From Aurantimonas aggregata (GTDB lineage Bacteria; Pseudomonadota; Alphaproteobacteria; Rhizobiales; Rhizobiaceae): a stretch of DNA of 64,000 nt. A program made the position numbers and the translations under genes. Position 1 is the first letter of the stretch. Every line of letters starts with the position of its first letter. Below, in pieces: positions 31,784-42,744 of this stretch. The notes below the pieces were generated by a model. It saw only the letters and a list, made by a program, of their open reading frames with translations, searched no databases and was not told the DNA's origin. Location of the stretch: NCBI RefSeq assembly GCF_010500835.1, contig NZ_JAAAMJ010000002.1:1-64000 (forward strand), in the 5' to 3' direction.

Positions 31784-32662
31784 TCACATTTGGTGGATGA
31801 CACCGCCCCAGCTGCCCCAGACATAGATGCTGAAGAACAGGAAGAGCCACACCACGTCGACGAAATGCCAGTACCAGGCAGCCGCCTCGAAGCCGAAATG
31901 CTTCTCCGGGCTGAACTGCCCCTTCATCGCGCGGATCAGGCAGACGATCAGGAAGATCGTGCCGACGATGACATGGAAGCCATGGAAGCCGGTCGCCATG
32001 AAGAAGGTCGAGCCGTAGATCGAACCGGCAAAGGCGAATGGCGCGTGGGCGTACTCGTAATACTGCACGTAGGAGAAGATCAGGCCGAGCAGCACGGTCA
32101 GCGCAAGGCCCCAGACCAGACCCTTGCGGTCGTTGTGCAGCAGCGCATGGTGCGCCCAGGTGACCGTCGTGCCCGACAGGAGCAGGGTCACCGTGTTGAA
32201 CAGCGGCAGATGCAGCGGGTCGAGCACCTCGATACCGACCGGCGGCCACTGGCCACCGAGCACCTCGGTGCGGGCCGCCTGGACGGCCTCGTTCGGGAAC
32301 AGGCTAGCGTCGAAGAATGCCCAGAACCACGCGACGAAGAACATCACCTCCGAGGCGATGAACATGATCATGCCATAGCGCAGATGCATCGACACGACCG
32401 GCGTATGCGCGCCTTCCTGGCCTTCCTTGATGGCGTCGGACCACCACGCGTACATCACGTAGAGGACGATCGCGAGGCCGACGAAGAAGATCCACGGCGT
32501 CGCCAGATCGATCCCGAAGACCAGGAACTGTCCGCCCGATGCGTAACGCATGTAGCTGACCGAGCCGATCATCAGGATGAACGCGCCGATCGAGGCGATG
32601 AACGGCCACGGGCTCGGGTCGATGATGTGATAATCGTGATGCTTGGCGTGCGTGTCTGCCAT
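31784..32662 (-). CDS. ctaE: Cytochrome c oxidase subunit III
   Basis: The 292-residue inner membrane protein has seven predicted helices and the subunit III signatures SPWPFIASIGAF, FIASEVMFFVAWFWAFF, NTVTLLLSGTTVTWAHH, ATGFHGFHVIVGTIFL and the C-terminal YWHFVDVVWLFLF. It stabilises the aa3 oxidase and its proton uptake. The start MADTHAKHHDYH at 32662 has GGGGAA 9-14 bases upstream and matches the family; longer frames do not. Confidence 0.96.
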   Translation of the reverse strand: MADTHAKHHDYHIIDPSPWPFIASIGAFILMIGSVSYMRYASGGQFLVFGIDLATPWIFFVGLAIVLYVMYAWWSDAIKEGQEGAHTPVVSMHLRYGMIMFIASEVMFFVAWFWAFFDASLFPNEAVQAARTEVLGGQWPPVGIEVLDPLHLPLFNTVTLLLSGTTVTWAHHALLHNDRKGLVWGLALTVLLGLIFSYVQYYEYAHAPFAFAGSIYGSTFFMATGFHGFHVIVGTIFLIVCLIRAMKGQFSPEKHFGFEAAAWYWHFVDVVWLFLFFSIYVWGSWGGVIHQM

Positions 32663-32773
32663 CGCGGTTCCCCGGTCTCCCTTACTGCTCGGCGATCTGA
32701 CTACAAGAGATCGGCGGCAAACTCCAGCTTGCGATAGATCCCCCACCGGCGCTTCAGCGCGCGGCGCGAGACG

Positions 32774-33394
32774 TCAAAGATTGTCCGTTGCGGCGCCCGT
32801 TCCCCCGTCCGTCGGCGCGGTGGCCACCGGCTCGGACGCGCCGCCCTGCGGGAAGAACGTATAGGACAGCGTGATCGCCCTGCCGTTCTTCAACTCTTCC
32901 GATTCCATGATATCCGGGTCGATGAAGAACACGATGGGCATGTCCATCTCCTCGCCCGGCTGGAGCGTCTGGTTGTCGAAGCAGAAGCAGGCGATCTTGT
33001 TGAAGTAGAGCCCGGCGGCGTCCGGCGTCACGTTGTAGGTTGCCTGCGCGGTCACGGGCCTGTCCGAATTGTTGCGGACATGGAAACTGGTCTGGCGCGT
33101 GTCGCCGAGCTTGACGGTAATCTCGCGCTCGTTCGGACCAAAGGTCCATGCCAGGCCCGGCGCGACATTCCCGTCGAACCGCACCACGACCGACTGGTCG
33201 ACGACCCGGCCGAATTCGCTATCGGCGCGCTGGGTCGTTCCGCCATAGCCGGTGACCTGGCAGAACAGCTCGTAGAGCGGCACCGAGGCGTAGGCGGCAC
33301 CGACCATGCCGAAGGCAAAGGCGGCGCAGGCGACAGCGATAATCCTGCCGCGACGGACGGTCTTTTCGGGGAGGCGGTCGGAGGGGCCGCTCAT
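32774..33394 (-). CDS. ctaG: Cytochrome c oxidase assembly protein CtaG/Cox11
   Basis: The 206-residue protein has one N-terminal membrane helix (about 17-39) ending ASVPLYELFCQVTGYGG and a periplasmic domain with the copper-binding pair CFCF in KIACFCFDNQTL and the following PVVFFIDP-like PIVFFIDPD. Cox11 delivers copper to the CuB site of subunit I. The Pro/Ala/Thr-rich tail is not conserved. Its ATG overlaps the stop of the CoxF-like gene (ATGA). Confidence 0.95.
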   Translation of the reverse strand: MSGPSDRLPEKTVRRGRIIAVACAAFAFGMVGAAYASVPLYELFCQVTGYGGTTQRADSEFGRVVDQSVVVRFDGNVAPGLAWTFGPNEREITVKLGDTRQTSFHVRNNSDRPVTAQATYNVTPDAAGLYFNKIACFCFDNQTLQPGEEMDMPIVFFIDPDIMESEELKNGRAITLSYTFFPQGGASEPVATAPTDGGTGAATDNL

Positions 33395-33525
33395 GCCGAC
33401 ATCTTTGCCAGCGAGACGAAATAGAAGATCACTACGAGCGCGACGAGGACGACACCGATCGCGATGTTGCGGTTGCGCCGCGCCTTCTGCTCGGCCTCGG
33501 TCAGCCGGATGCCATCATCTTCCAT
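33391..33525 (-). CDS. Small CoxF-like membrane protein in the cox operon
   Basis: A 44-residue protein lies exactly between ctaB and ctaG: a charged N-terminus (MEDDGIRLTEAEQKARRNRN), then one membrane helix (IAIGVVLVALVVIFYFVSLA) and a short tail. One base separates its ATG from the ctaB stop, and its stop overlaps the ctaG start (ATGA), so it is almost certainly translated. Small proteins of this layout at this place in alphaproteobacterial cox operons are called CoxF or hypothetical; the role in oxidase assembly is inferred from position. Confidence 0.8.
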   Translation of the reverse strand: MEDDGIRLTEAEQKARRNRNIAIGVVLVALVVIFYFVSLAKMSA

Positions 33526-33526
33526 C

Positions 33527-34471
33527 TCAGAGCCCACCCGTCGAGACCATGCCGCCGACGAGACCCTCGACCAGCAGGATGGCGAACAGCGCGAACAGAT
33601 AGAAGATCGAGAAGGCGAACAGCTTTTTCGCCGGCACCATCTGGGCGTCGCCGTCGGCCATTTTCAGCGTTGCATAGGCGTGGCGCAGGAAGTTCGCCCC
33701 GAGGACGATCGCGGCGATGCCGTAGACCGGCCCGGCGAAGCCGAGCAGCCAGGGAGCGACCGCGACGGGCACGAGAACCGCCGAGTAGAGGAAGATCTGG
33801 TTTCGCGTCGTCCGCTCGCCCGCGACGTTCGGAAGCATCGGGACGCCGGCACTGCCGTAGTCCTTCATCTTGAAAAGCGCGAGCGCCCAGAAATGCGGCG
33901 GCGTCCAGAGAAAGATGATCAGGAACAGGACGACGCTCTCGATCGCCACGCCGCCGGTCACGGCGGCCCAGCCGATCATCGGGGGGAAGGCGCCCGCCGC
34001 CCCGCCGATGACGATGTTCTGCGGCGTCCGGCGCTTCAGGCCCATCGTGTAGATGACGGCATAAAAGAAGATCGTGAAGGCGAGCAGCGCCGCGGCGAAC
34101 CAGTTGGTCGCAAGGCCGAGCATCATCACTGAAAGGCATGACAAGCCGACGCCGAAGCCGAGTGCCGTCTCGGGCGCGATGCGCCCCGCGGCCACGGGGC
34201 GCTGTGCTGTGCGGGTCATCAGCCGGTCGATGTCGGCATCGTACCACATGTTGAGCGCGCCGGAGGCGCCGGCACCCATGGCGATCGACAGGACGGCGAT
34301 GAACGCCAAAGTCGGGTGCAGATCGCCCGGTGCCATGACCAGGCCGGTGATCGCGGTGAGCACGACCAGCGACATGACCCGCGGCTTCAACAGCGTCAGG
34401 AATTCGCGCGGTTCGGCGAGGCTCACCCTGTCGGGAGCGGCCGTTGTGCTGGTGGCATCAAGAAACGTCAA
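33527..34471 (-). CDS. ctaB: Protoheme IX farnesyltransferase (heme O synthase)
   Basis: The 314-residue polytopic enzyme adds farnesyl to heme b to give heme O, the precursor of heme A in the oxidase. It has the UbiA-superfamily Asp motif [15 protein letters not shown], a second loop near [18 protein letters not shown], and about nine membrane helices. The start is TTG 34471 (TTG ACG TTT CTT), with GAGG about 7 bases upstream. It is in line with ctaD and the CoxF-like gene. Confidence 0.95.
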   Translation of the reverse strand: MTFLDATSTTAAPDRVSLAEPREFLTLLKPRVMSLVVLTAITGLVMAPGDLHPTLAFIAVLSIAMGAGASGALNMWYDADIDRLMTRTAQRPVAAGRIAPETALGFGVGLSCLSVMMLGLATNWFAAALLAFTIFFYAVIYTMGLKRRTPQNIVIGGAAGAFPPMIGWAAVTGGVAIESVVLFLIIFLWTPPHFWALALFKMKDYGSAGVPMLPNVAGERTTRNQIFLYSAVLVPVAVAPWLLGFAGPVYGIAAIVLGANFLRHAYATLKMADGDAQMVPAKKLFAFSIFYLFALFAILLVEGLVGGMVSTGGL

Positions 34472-34590
34472 ATCAACCTCGGACTGCTCCGGTCGACCGG
34501 TTCATCCGGTCCGGTGGGCCGCCGTCCCGGAAGACGGCAGCCACTTCTCGCATCCGCCCGCCGGCCGACGGCCGCGGGCAGATTGCCGTC

Positions 34591-36216
<1,626 letters not shown>

Positions 36217-37128
36217 TTAACGGCCGGCCACGGCGACATCGCCGGCGGACTGGATCTGCGCGGTCAACGCGGCATTGGCGCCGGCGAGGTCGTCGGCGGC
36301 AGCAGCATACCAGCTGGCGAACTGCTCCTTGGACACCACCCGCACGGCGATCGGCATGTTGTAATGGGCCTGGCCGCAGAGCTCGGAGCACTGTCCGTAG
36401 TAGATGCCCTCGCGCAGCGGCTCCATGAAATACTCGTTGATCCGGCCCGGCACCGCATCGACCTTCACGCCCATCGACGGCAACGCGAAGGCGTGGATCA
36501 CGTCGGCAGAGGTGGAAAGGATGCGGATGACGGTGTTCACCGGAACGACCATCTCGGAGTCGACGGCCAGGAGATGCGGATAGACGGCGCGATCTTCCTT
36601 GCCGGAGCCGTCACGGTCTTCCTCCAGCAGCGGATATGACTCGAAAGAAACCGGCTCGGCGGCGGCCTCGCCCTCGGTCTCGATCGGCTGGTACTCGTAG
36701 CCCCAGTACCACTGGTAGCCGGTCGCCTTCACAGTCAGCTCGGGTTCGCGCGGCGGATTGTACTGCGCGGTGAGGAGCTGGAAGGACGGCACGGCCAGGA
36801 ACAGGAGGATGATCACCGGCGCCAGTGTCCACACGACCTCGATCGTCGTGTTGTGGCTGGTGCGGGACGGCTGCGGGTTGCGGTGCGCGGCGTAGCGATA
36901 GATGCACCAGCCCAGGAGGGCGGCCACGAGAGCCGTAATCGGAATGATGAACGCCAGCGTGTAATTGCTGAACCAGTGGACCTGCGCCTGGATCGGCGAA
37001 AGCGCCTCCTGCAGCCCCATCTGCCATGGATGTGGCTGTCCCGGGATCAGGGCGGCATCCTGTGCCGACGCGGTGCCGGCCCCTCCCAGAAACGCCGCGG
37101 CGGCGAAGAACGATCGTCTCACTCGCAT
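36217..37128 (-). CDS. ctaC: Cytochrome c oxidase subunit II
   Basis: The 303-residue subunit has a signal peptide (MRVRRSFFAAAAFLGG, cleaved after ASAQ), two membrane helices, and a periplasmic cupredoxin domain with the CuA ligands in GQCSELCGQAHYNMPI and the aromatic electron-entry patch YQWYWGYEY. It takes electrons from cytochrome c. ATG 37128 is preferred because GGAG lies just upstream and gives a normal signal peptide; in-frame starts further upstream would bury it. It is the first gene of the leftward cox cluster. Confidence 0.95.
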   Translation of the reverse strand: MRVRRSFFAAAAFLGGAGTASAQDAALIPGQPHPWQMGLQEALSPIQAQVHWFSNYTLAFIIPITALVAALLGWCIYRYAAHRNPQPSRTSHNTTIEVVWTLAPVIILLFLAVPSFQLLTAQYNPPREPELTVKATGYQWYWGYEYQPIETEGEAAAEPVSFESYPLLEEDRDGSGKEDRAVYPHLLAVDSEMVVPVNTVIRILSTSADVIHAFALPSMGVKVDAVPGRINEYFMEPLREGIYYGQCSELCGQAHYNMPIAVRVVSKEQFASWYAAAADDLAGANAALTAQIQSAGDVAVAGR

Positions 37129-37206
37129 TATCTCCATCTGTCGCACCCGCGGCAGCCCTTGATCATCGATGATGCGGCCGGCAGGAGCCGATGCCCGCAC
37201 GCCCAT

Positions 37207-37228
37207 ACATATTAAAAAACAAATATGT
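37207..37228 (-). promoter_or_regulatory. AT-rich inverted repeat upstream of ctaC
   Basis: A perfect 7-bp inverted repeat ACATATT/AATATGT with an 8-base A-rich spacer lies 79-100 bases upstream of the ctaC start. It is the only strongly AT-rich spot in the 376-base gene-free stretch 37129-37504 between ctaC and the IalB gene, where I see no coding sequence. It could be a regulator site or part of the cox promoter; no match to a named motif is claimed. Confidence 0.45.
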
Positions 37229-37504
37229 CTGGCAGTCCACCGCTTCAAACCACGAAACCCGGCGCGCCGCAACATCTTAGAAGGGTCATAAGCTTGCGAC
37301 AAAATCGCGAAAGTCTCAGCCCGGACCTCGGGCATCGTCCGGGCCACTTGCCTGCAAGGGGCCCTGCAAGGAAACGACGACGCGTGCTAGCGTCGTGCCG
37401 CGATGCATGGTCGCCTCTCGAAGCGTCCCGGCGTCTCGTGCGATAAGCATTTGTTTACCATGCCCGCGCCAAACCGGTACGAGCGCGTGATTCGGATATT
37501 TCCC

Positions 37505-38020
37505 ATGACAAGAACCCTTCGGCCCCTTCTTGCGGCCCTCCTCCTCGCCGGACTTGGATCGAGCGGCCCGGCGGCCGCCCAGTCCGGGGCGACCGGGACG
37601 GTGAAGTCGCAGCATGGCTCCTGGGCAGTGGTCTGCGACGAGCCGGCCGGCGCAACCGGCGAACAATGCGCCCTCCTCCAGAACGTCGTCGCCGAGGACC
37701 GGCCGGAAGTCGGCCTGTCGATCGTCGCGCTGAAGACGGCCGACCAGCAGGCGCGTATCCTGCGGATCCTGGCGCCGCTCGGCATTCTCCTGCCGAACGG
37801 CCTCGGCCTCTATGTCGACGGCAAGGATATCGGGCGGGCGCAGTTCGTCCGCTGTTTCCAGGATGGCTGCTATGCCGAGGTGATCCTCGCCGACGAGCTG
37901 CTGACGACGCTGTCGGCCGGCACCACCGCGACCTTCATCGTCTTCCAGACCCCGGAGCAGGGCATCGGCATCCCGGTCGACCTTGCCGGCTTCAAGGACG
38001 GCTTCGACGCCCTGCCCTAG
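37505..38020 (+). CDS. Invasion-associated locus B (IalB) family protein
   Basis: The 171-residue protein has a signal peptide ending GPAAAQ and the IalB fold: SWAVVCDEP, EQCALLQNVVAEDRPEVGLSI, LPNGLGLYVDGKDIGRAQF and a cysteine pair in RCFQDGCYAEVIL. IalB of Bartonella affects erythrocyte invasion, but homologues are common in free-living Hyphomicrobiales, where the role is unknown. It is exported. ATG 37505 gives the best signal peptide; no good ribosome site is seen. Confidence 0.85.
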   Translation: MTRTLRPLLAALLLAGLGSSGPAAAQSGATGTVKSQHGSWAVVCDEPAGATGEQCALLQNVVAEDRPEVGLSIVALKTADQQARILRILAPLGILLPNGLGLYVDGKDIGRAQFVRCFQDGCYAEVILADELLTTLSAGTTATFIVFQTPEQGIGIPVDLAGFKDGFDALP

Positions 38021-38053
38021 TCGTCGCGGCTCCCTGCTCTGAGGGTCTGGCTC

Positions 38054-38109
38054 GATGGCGGTTGGCAGGACGGCTGCGCGATCATATCTGCGCAGCCACA
38101 GTCGCCATC
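38054..38109 (+). other. Nested RNA hairpin immediately upstream of tldD
   Basis: An outer 7-bp stem GATGGCG (38054-38060)/CGCCATC (38103-38109) encloses an inner perfect 8-bp stem GGCTGCGC (38072-38079)/GCGCAGCC (38090-38097) with a 10-base loop. The structure ends just before the tldD ribosome site CAGGAG and a T-run (TTTTT), 14 bases before the start codon. It may be the IalB terminator, a leader attenuator, or both. Confidence 0.45.
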
Positions 38110-38122
38110 TCAGGAGTTTTTC

Positions 38123-39538
38123 ATGACCGCGTCGCTGATCGAGCGCTTCGACATTTCCCGCGCCGAGATCGACGCGATCCTCGGCGAGACGCTGGCCGAC
38201 GCCGATGACGGGGAGCTGTTCCTCGAGTACCGCGAATCGGAATCGCTGGTCTTCGACAATGGCCGGCTGAAATCCGGCAATTTTTCGCTGGACCAGGGGT
38301 TCGGGCTGCGCGCAGTGGCCGGCGAAGCAGTCGGCTACGCGCATGCCGGCGATTTTTCCGAAGCGGCCCTCAAGCGCGCCGCGAGCGCCGTCGCCGCGGT
38401 CAAGACCGGGCATCACGGCACCTATGCCGAGCCGCCGGCCGGCACCAATCGCAAGCTCTACGGCGACGAGAACCCGATCCCGACGCCGGGCTTCGAGGCG
38501 AAGGTCAAGCTGCTGCAGGAAATCGACGCCTATCTGCGCGCCAAGGGCGACGACGTCCGGCAGGTGTCGGCAACGCTCGGCGCGCAATGGCAGACGGTCG
38601 AGATCTTGCGGGCCGACGGCCGCCTGGCGAAGGACATCCGGCCGCTGGTGCGGATCAACATCTCGGTCGTCTGCGGCGCCGGCGACCGGCAGGAATCGGG
38701 CTCCTTCGGCGCCGGCGGCCGGACCGGATTGGCGGAATTCATGGTCGCCGAGAACTGGCAGGCGATCGCCGACAAGGCGCTTCAACAGGCTCGCACCAAC
38801 CTGACGGCCGTGCCCGCCCCGGCCGGCACGTTCGACATCGTGCTCGGCTCGGGCTGGCCGGGCGTGATGCTGCACGAGGCCGTGGGCCATGGGCTCGAAG
38901 GCGACTTCAACCGCAAGAAGACCTCGGCCTTTTCCGGCCTGATGGGCCAGCAGGTCGCCGCTAAAGGCGTCACCGTCGTCGACGACGGCACGCTGGCCGA
39001 GCGGCGCGGGTCGCTGACCATCGACGACGAGGGAACGCCGACCAACCGCACCGTGCTGATCGAGGACGGCACGCTCGTCGGCTACATGCAGGACCGGCAG
39101 AACGCCCGGCTGATGGGGGCGACCGCCACCGGCAACGGGCGTCGCCAGTCCTATGCCCACGCGCCGATGCCGCGCATGACCAACACGATGATGCTCGCCG
39201 GCCCGCACGAGCCAGCGGAGATCATCGCGTCGGTGAAGGACGGCATCTACGCCGTGTCCTTCGGCGGCGGCCAGGTCGACATCACCTCCGGCAAGTTCGT
39301 CTTCGGCTGCACGGAGGCCTACCGGATCCGCGACGGCAAGGTGGCCGAGCCGCTGAAGGGCGCCATGCTGATCGGCAACGGACCGGAGGCGATGCACCGC
39401 GTCTCGATGATCGGCAACGACGTCGCGCTCGATACCGGCGTCGGCATGTGCGGCAAGAACGGCCAGGGCGTTCCGGTCGGCGTCGGCCAGCCGCATCTGC
39501 GGATGGACCAGATCACCGTCGGTGGGACGGAGACGTAA
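38123..39538 (+). CDS. tldD: TldD metalloprotease
   Basis: The 471-residue protein has the zinc site HEAVGHGLEGD (HExxxH form) typical of TldD, with SGWPGVMLHEA before it and TSGKFVFGCTEAYRI near the end. With TldE (PmbA) it forms a dimer that degrades unfolded peptides and matures peptide natural products; pmbA is not in this window. CAGGAG lies eight bases upstream of ATG 38123. It is preceded by the nested hairpin and convergent with pdxH. Confidence 0.95.
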   Translation: MTASLIERFDISRAEIDAILGETLADADDGELFLEYRESESLVFDNGRLKSGNFSLDQGFGLRAVAGEAVGYAHAGDFSEAALKRAASAVAAVKTGHHGTYAEPPAGTNRKLYGDENPIPTPGFEAKVKLLQEIDAYLRAKGDDVRQVSATLGAQWQTVEILRADGRLAKDIRPLVRINISVVCGAGDRQESGSFGAGGRTGLAEFMVAENWQAIADKALQQARTNLTAVPAPAGTFDIVLGSGWPGVMLHEAVGHGLEGDFNRKKTSAFSGLMGQQVAAKGVTVVDDGTLAERRGSLTIDDEGTPTNRTVLIEDGTLVGYMQDRQNARLMGATATGNGRRQSYAHAPMPRMTNTMMLAGPHEPAEIIASVKDGIYAVSFGGGQVDITSGKFVFGCTEAYRIRDGKVAEPLKGAMLIGNGPEAMHRVSMIGNDVALDTGVGMCGKNGQGVPVGVGQPHLRMDQITVGGTET

Positions 39539-39574
39539 CGCCGCAGGCCTGGCCCAGCTCTACTGGCCATTAGT

Positions 39575-39602
39575 GCGAGCCTGACGACAAGAGCAGGCTC
39601 GC
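39575..39602. terminator. Hairpin between convergent tldD and pdxH
   Basis: A perfect 9-bp stem GCGAGCCTG/CAGGCTCGC with a 10-base loop sits in the 71-base gap between the two stops. There is no T-run, but position and symmetry suggest a bidirectional terminator. Confidence 0.45.
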
Positions 39603-39609
39603 TGTGCCC

Positions 39610-40230
39610 TTACGGATAAAGCCGCTCGATCCGCCAGGCGCCGGCGTTGCCGTCACGGGTGAACAGCGCCCGATCATGTAGCCGGAAGGCGCCGTCGTGC
39701 CAGAACTCGATCTGCTGCGGCACGAGGCGGAAACCGGACCAATGCGGCGGCCGCGGCACGGCACCGCCGCCGTACTGGTCGCCCAGTTCGGCGACGCGCG
39801 CCTCCAGCACGGCGCGGCTGTCGAGCGAACGCGACTGCGCCGAGGCCCAGGCGCCGATGCGGCTGCCCAGCGGCCGGGAAGCGAAATAGGCATCCGCCTC
39901 GGCTTCACTGACCACTTCCACCGGACCGCGAAGCCGGACCTGCCGGCGCAGCGACTTCCAGTGGAAGCACATCGCCGCCTTGCGCGATGCCAGAAGCTGG
40001 CGGCCCTTGGCGCTTTCGAAGTTCGTATAGAAGACGAAGCCGGCGGCGTCGAAATCCTTGAGCAACACCATCCGGACGTCCGGCAGGCCCGCTCCGTCGA
40101 CGGTCGCGAGCGCCACGGCGTTCGGATCGTTCGGCTCGCTCGTCTCGGCGTCCGCCAGCCAGTTCGCGAAAAGGCCGAACGGGTCGTCGCCCACAGGTCT
40201 TTCACCAAGGGTTAAGGCTTCATTCGCCAT
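39610..40230 (-). CDS. pdxH: Pyridoxamine 5'-phosphate oxidase
   Basis: The 206-residue FMN enzyme makes pyridoxal phosphate. Conserved pieces are [37 protein letters not shown] (FMN binding), [19 protein letters not shown] and the C-terminal [14 protein letters not shown] with RIERLYP. The longer open frame upstream to 40647 is non-coding antisense of the RT0821 gene; ATG 40230 gives the normal length. It is divergent from the lipoprotein gene at 40307. Confidence 0.95.
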   Translation of the reverse strand: MANEALTLGERPVGDDPFGLFANWLADAETSEPNDPNAVALATVDGAGLPDVRMVLLKDFDAAGFVFYTNFESAKGRQLLASRKAAMCFHWKSLRRQVRLRGPVEVVSEAEADAYFASRPLGSRIGAWASAQSRSLDSRAVLEARVAELGDQYGGGAVPRPPHWSGFRLVPQQIEFWHDGAFRLHDRALFTRDGNAGAWRIERLYP

Positions 40231-40306
40231 ATTCGCTGTGTTCCTTGCAATGGGGAACGCCCTCTGATTCCCAAGAGGGCGTGGCGCGGCAACAGATAAG
40301 AGATCG

Positions 40307-40726
40307 ATGGCACGATACCAGCTTCTTGCGGCCAGCGTTCTTTCCCTGGGACTTGGCGGCTGCATCGTCTCGGGCCCGGGCCTCGACGGGATGGTCGATT
40401 CGGAGCTGATCACCGGCTCGATCGACCGCGCCCAGCCCGCCGCCGCACCGAACGAGGAACTCGCCTCCGACGAGCGCACCGTGCGCAACGCGGTCTCAAC
40501 GGCCGACATCAAGGGCGGCGAGGTCCGGCATGCCTGGGCCAATCCGCAGACCGGCGCAAACGGCGTCCTGTCCGCCATACGCGAGGTTCGTGACGGGCCC
40601 CGGATATGCCGCAGCTTCGAGACCTCGCGCCAACGCTTCGACGGCATCGCCCTCTATCGCGGCGAGGCGTGCACCGTCGGCGAAGGCGAATGGGCACTGG
40701 TCAGCTTCAACGAAGCGGGAAGCTGA
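40307..40726 (+). CDS. RT0821/Lpp0805-type surface lipoprotein
   Basis: The 139-residue protein starts with a signal peptide and lipobox LGLGGC (Cys 19), so it is a predicted lipoprotein. The C-terminal part [22 protein letters not shown] with the paired cysteines and GEWALVSF matches the RT0821/Lpp0805 family known from Rickettsia and Legionella surface proteins. Function is unknown. It lies between pdxH (divergent) and the DnaJ-class gene, an order recalled from rhizobia. Confidence 0.8.
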   Translation: MARYQLLAASVLSLGLGGCIVSGPGLDGMVDSELITGSIDRAQPAAAPNEELASDERTVRNAVSTADIKGGEVRHAWANPQTGANGVLSAIREVRDGPRICRSFETSRQRFDGIALYRGEACTVGEGEWALVSFNEAGS

Positions 40727-40784
40727 ACCGTCTCACGCCAGGTCAGCCCTTAAATTTCTAGCAGCAGGGGCCCATATAACCCCG

Positions 40785-40803
40785 GCGCGGGCCGATCCCG
40801 CGC
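40785..40803 (+). terminator. GC-rich hairpin after the RT0821-type gene
   Basis: A 7-bp stem GCGCGGG/CCCGCGC with a 5-base loop is found 59 bases past the stop codon. No T-run follows. It may end the lipoprotein transcript or lie in the dnaJ leader. Confidence 0.3.
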
Positions 40804-40846
40804 GCATGCCGAATGCCATCATCGTACTCGAAGGACCTCTTGCCAG

Positions 40847-41797
40847 ATGCGCGATCCCTACGCCGTCCTCGGCGTCGCCAAGTCGGCGAGCGAGAAAGAG
40901 ATCAAGACCGCCTTCCGCAAGCTTGCGAAGCAGTTTCATCCGGACGCCAACGCCAACGATCCGAGCGCCATCAACCGTTTCAACGAGGCGAACCAGGCCT
41001 ACGAGATTCTTGGCGACAAGGAGAAGCGGGCGCAGTTCGACCGCGGCGAGATCGACGAGGAAGGCAAGCAGAAGTTCCAGGGCTTTTCGGGCGACCCGTT
41101 CGGCGGGGCGCGGCGCAGCGCGCGGCCTGGCGGGTTCGAGTTCCGCTCCTCGGGCCGTGCCGACGACCTCGGCTCGGACGGCATCTTCTCCGATTTCTTC
41201 GAGCAGGCGTTTTCCGGCGGCGCCGGACGGCGGGGCGCCGCGGAAGGGCCTGGCTTCAACGCCGCGCGCAGTGCCGCCGCGAAGGGGGCCGACCTCAATG
41301 CGCGGCTGGCGGTCCGTCTCGAGGACATTGTCGCCGGCGACAAGGTGGAAGCGGAATTTCCCAATGGCAAGCGGCTTGCCATCCGCCTGCCCGACGGCGT
41401 CGAGGACGGCCAGACCGTCCGTTTGAAGGGCCAGGGCCAGCCCTCGCCGCTGCCCGGCGGCACGGCCGGTGACGCGCTGGTGACCATCAGCTTCGTGCCG
41501 CATCCTCGCTTCCGCATCGACGGACGGGACCTCGTCCATGACCTCGCTCTGCCTCTGGAAACGGCGGTTCTGGGCGGCAAGATCGCGGTCGAGGCCCTCA
41601 ACGGCCGGGTTTCGCTGCGCATCCCGCCGTGGACCAGCTCCGGCAAGACCTTCCGCCTGAAGGGCAAGGGGCTGACGACGAAGGCCGGTGGACGGGGCGA
41701 TCTGCTCGTCTCGGTCCGGGTGATGCTGCCGAAGGACGATCCCGAGCTGGAAGCGCTGTTTCGCCAGCGCGCCGAGCAGGAGCTCGCCACGGACTAA
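40847..41797 (+). CDS. DnaJ-class co-chaperone (CbpA-like)
   Basis: The 316-residue protein has an N-terminal J-domain ([19 protein letters not shown], with HPD at residues 32-34, in [10 protein letters not shown]), a Gly/Ala/Arg-rich linker with [12 protein letters not shown], and a C-terminal substrate-binding domain ([40 protein letters not shown]). It lacks the zinc-finger of DnaJ proper, like CbpA. It probably works with DnaK. The fabI gene follows in the same direction after 99 bases, an arrangement I recall from rhizobia. Confidence 0.9.
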   Translation: MRDPYAVLGVAKSASEKEIKTAFRKLAKQFHPDANANDPSAINRFNEANQAYEILGDKEKRAQFDRGEIDEEGKQKFQGFSGDPFGGARRSARPGGFEFRSSGRADDLGSDGIFSDFFEQAFSGGAGRRGAAEGPGFNAARSAAAKGADLNARLAVRLEDIVAGDKVEAEFPNGKRLAIRLPDGVEDGQTVRLKGQGQPSPLPGGTAGDALVTISFVPHPRFRIDGRDLVHDLALPLETAVLGGKIAVEALNGRVSLRIPPWTSSGKTFRLKGKGLTTKAGGRGDLLVSVRVMLPKDDPELEALFRQRAEQELATD

Positions 41798-41896
41798 CCG
41801 GGCGAGACGGCCACTGCGCTTGATGGTCCGGCGGGGCTGTGCCATACCCGCCGCCGTCTAAACCACCCATTGCAGTAGGTCCGGGGGATTCGCGCC

Positions 41897-42721
41897 ATGG
41901 CACATTCAACCGGATTGATGAACGGCAAGCGCGGCCTCGTGATGGGGGTCGCGAACAACCGCTCGATCGCCTGGGGCATCGCCAAGGCGCTCGCCGAGCA
42001 GGGCGCCGAGATCGCCCTCACCTACCAGGGGGACGCGCTGAAGAAGCGCGTCGAGCCGCTCGCCGCCGAACTCGGCGCATTCGTCGCCGGTCACTGCGAC
42101 GTCGCCGACAGCGCCAGCATCGACGCGGTGTTCGAAGGTCTCGAGGCGCGCTGGGGCAAGCTCGACTTTCTCGTCCACGCCATCGGCTTTTCCGACAAGG
42201 ACGAGCTGACCGGCCGCTACGTCGACACGTCGGAAGGCAATTTCACCAAGACGATGCTGATCTCGGTCTATTCCTTCACGGCGGTCGCACAGCGGGCCGA
42301 GAAGCTGATGACCGATGGCGGTTCGATGCTCACGCTGACCTATTACGGCGCCGAAAAGGTCATGCCGCACTACAACGTCATGGGCGTCGCGAAGGCCGCG
42401 CTCGAAGCCTCTGTGCGCTATCTCGCGGTCGATCTCGGCAAGCAGAAGATCCGCGTCAACGCGATCTCCGCCGGCCCGATCAAGACCCTGGCGGCCTCCG
42501 GCATCGGCGATTTCCGCTACATCCTGAAGTGGAACGAGTACAACGCGCCGCTGAAGCGGACGGTGACGATCGACGAGGTCGGCCAGTCGGCCCTGTATCT
42601 CCTCTCCGACATGTCGACGGCCGTCACCGGCGAAGTCCACCATGTCGATTCGGGCTACCACACGGTCGGCATGAAGGCGGTCGACGCGCCGGACATCTCC
42701 GTCGTCAAGGACGTCCCGTAG
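41897..42721 (+). CDS. fabI: Enoyl-[acyl-carrier-protein] reductase (NADH)
   Basis: FabI reduces trans-2-enoyl-ACP in fatty acid synthesis and is the target of triclosan. The 274-residue SDR-type protein has the cofactor loop GVANNRSIAWGIAKALA and the catalytic Tyr/Lys pair Y159-x6-K166 in YNVMGVAK, with the second tyrosine in TLTYYGAEKV. ISAGPIKTLAASGI is typical of FabI. The start ATG 41897 is the usual MAHSTGLMNGKRGLVMGVAN opening. The histidine phosphatase gene follows. Confidence 0.95.
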   Translation: MAHSTGLMNGKRGLVMGVANNRSIAWGIAKALAEQGAEIALTYQGDALKKRVEPLAAELGAFVAGHCDVADSASIDAVFEGLEARWGKLDFLVHAIGFSDKDELTGRYVDTSEGNFTKTMLISVYSFTAVAQRAEKLMTDGGSMLTLTYYGAEKVMPHYNVMGVAKAALEASVRYLAVDLGKQKIRVNAISAGPIKTLAASGIGDFRYILKWNEYNAPLKRTVTIDEVGQSALYLLSDMSTAVTGEVHHVDSGYHTVGMKAVDAPDISVVKDVP

Positions 42722-42744
42722 CCCGCGCGGTTGCTGGTGTCGGC

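Noticed and set aside
36217-37347. A longer subunit II gene starting at 37347
   Set aside because: The extra 73 residues would precede a normal signal peptide; ATG 37128 has a ribosome site and the family-typical start.
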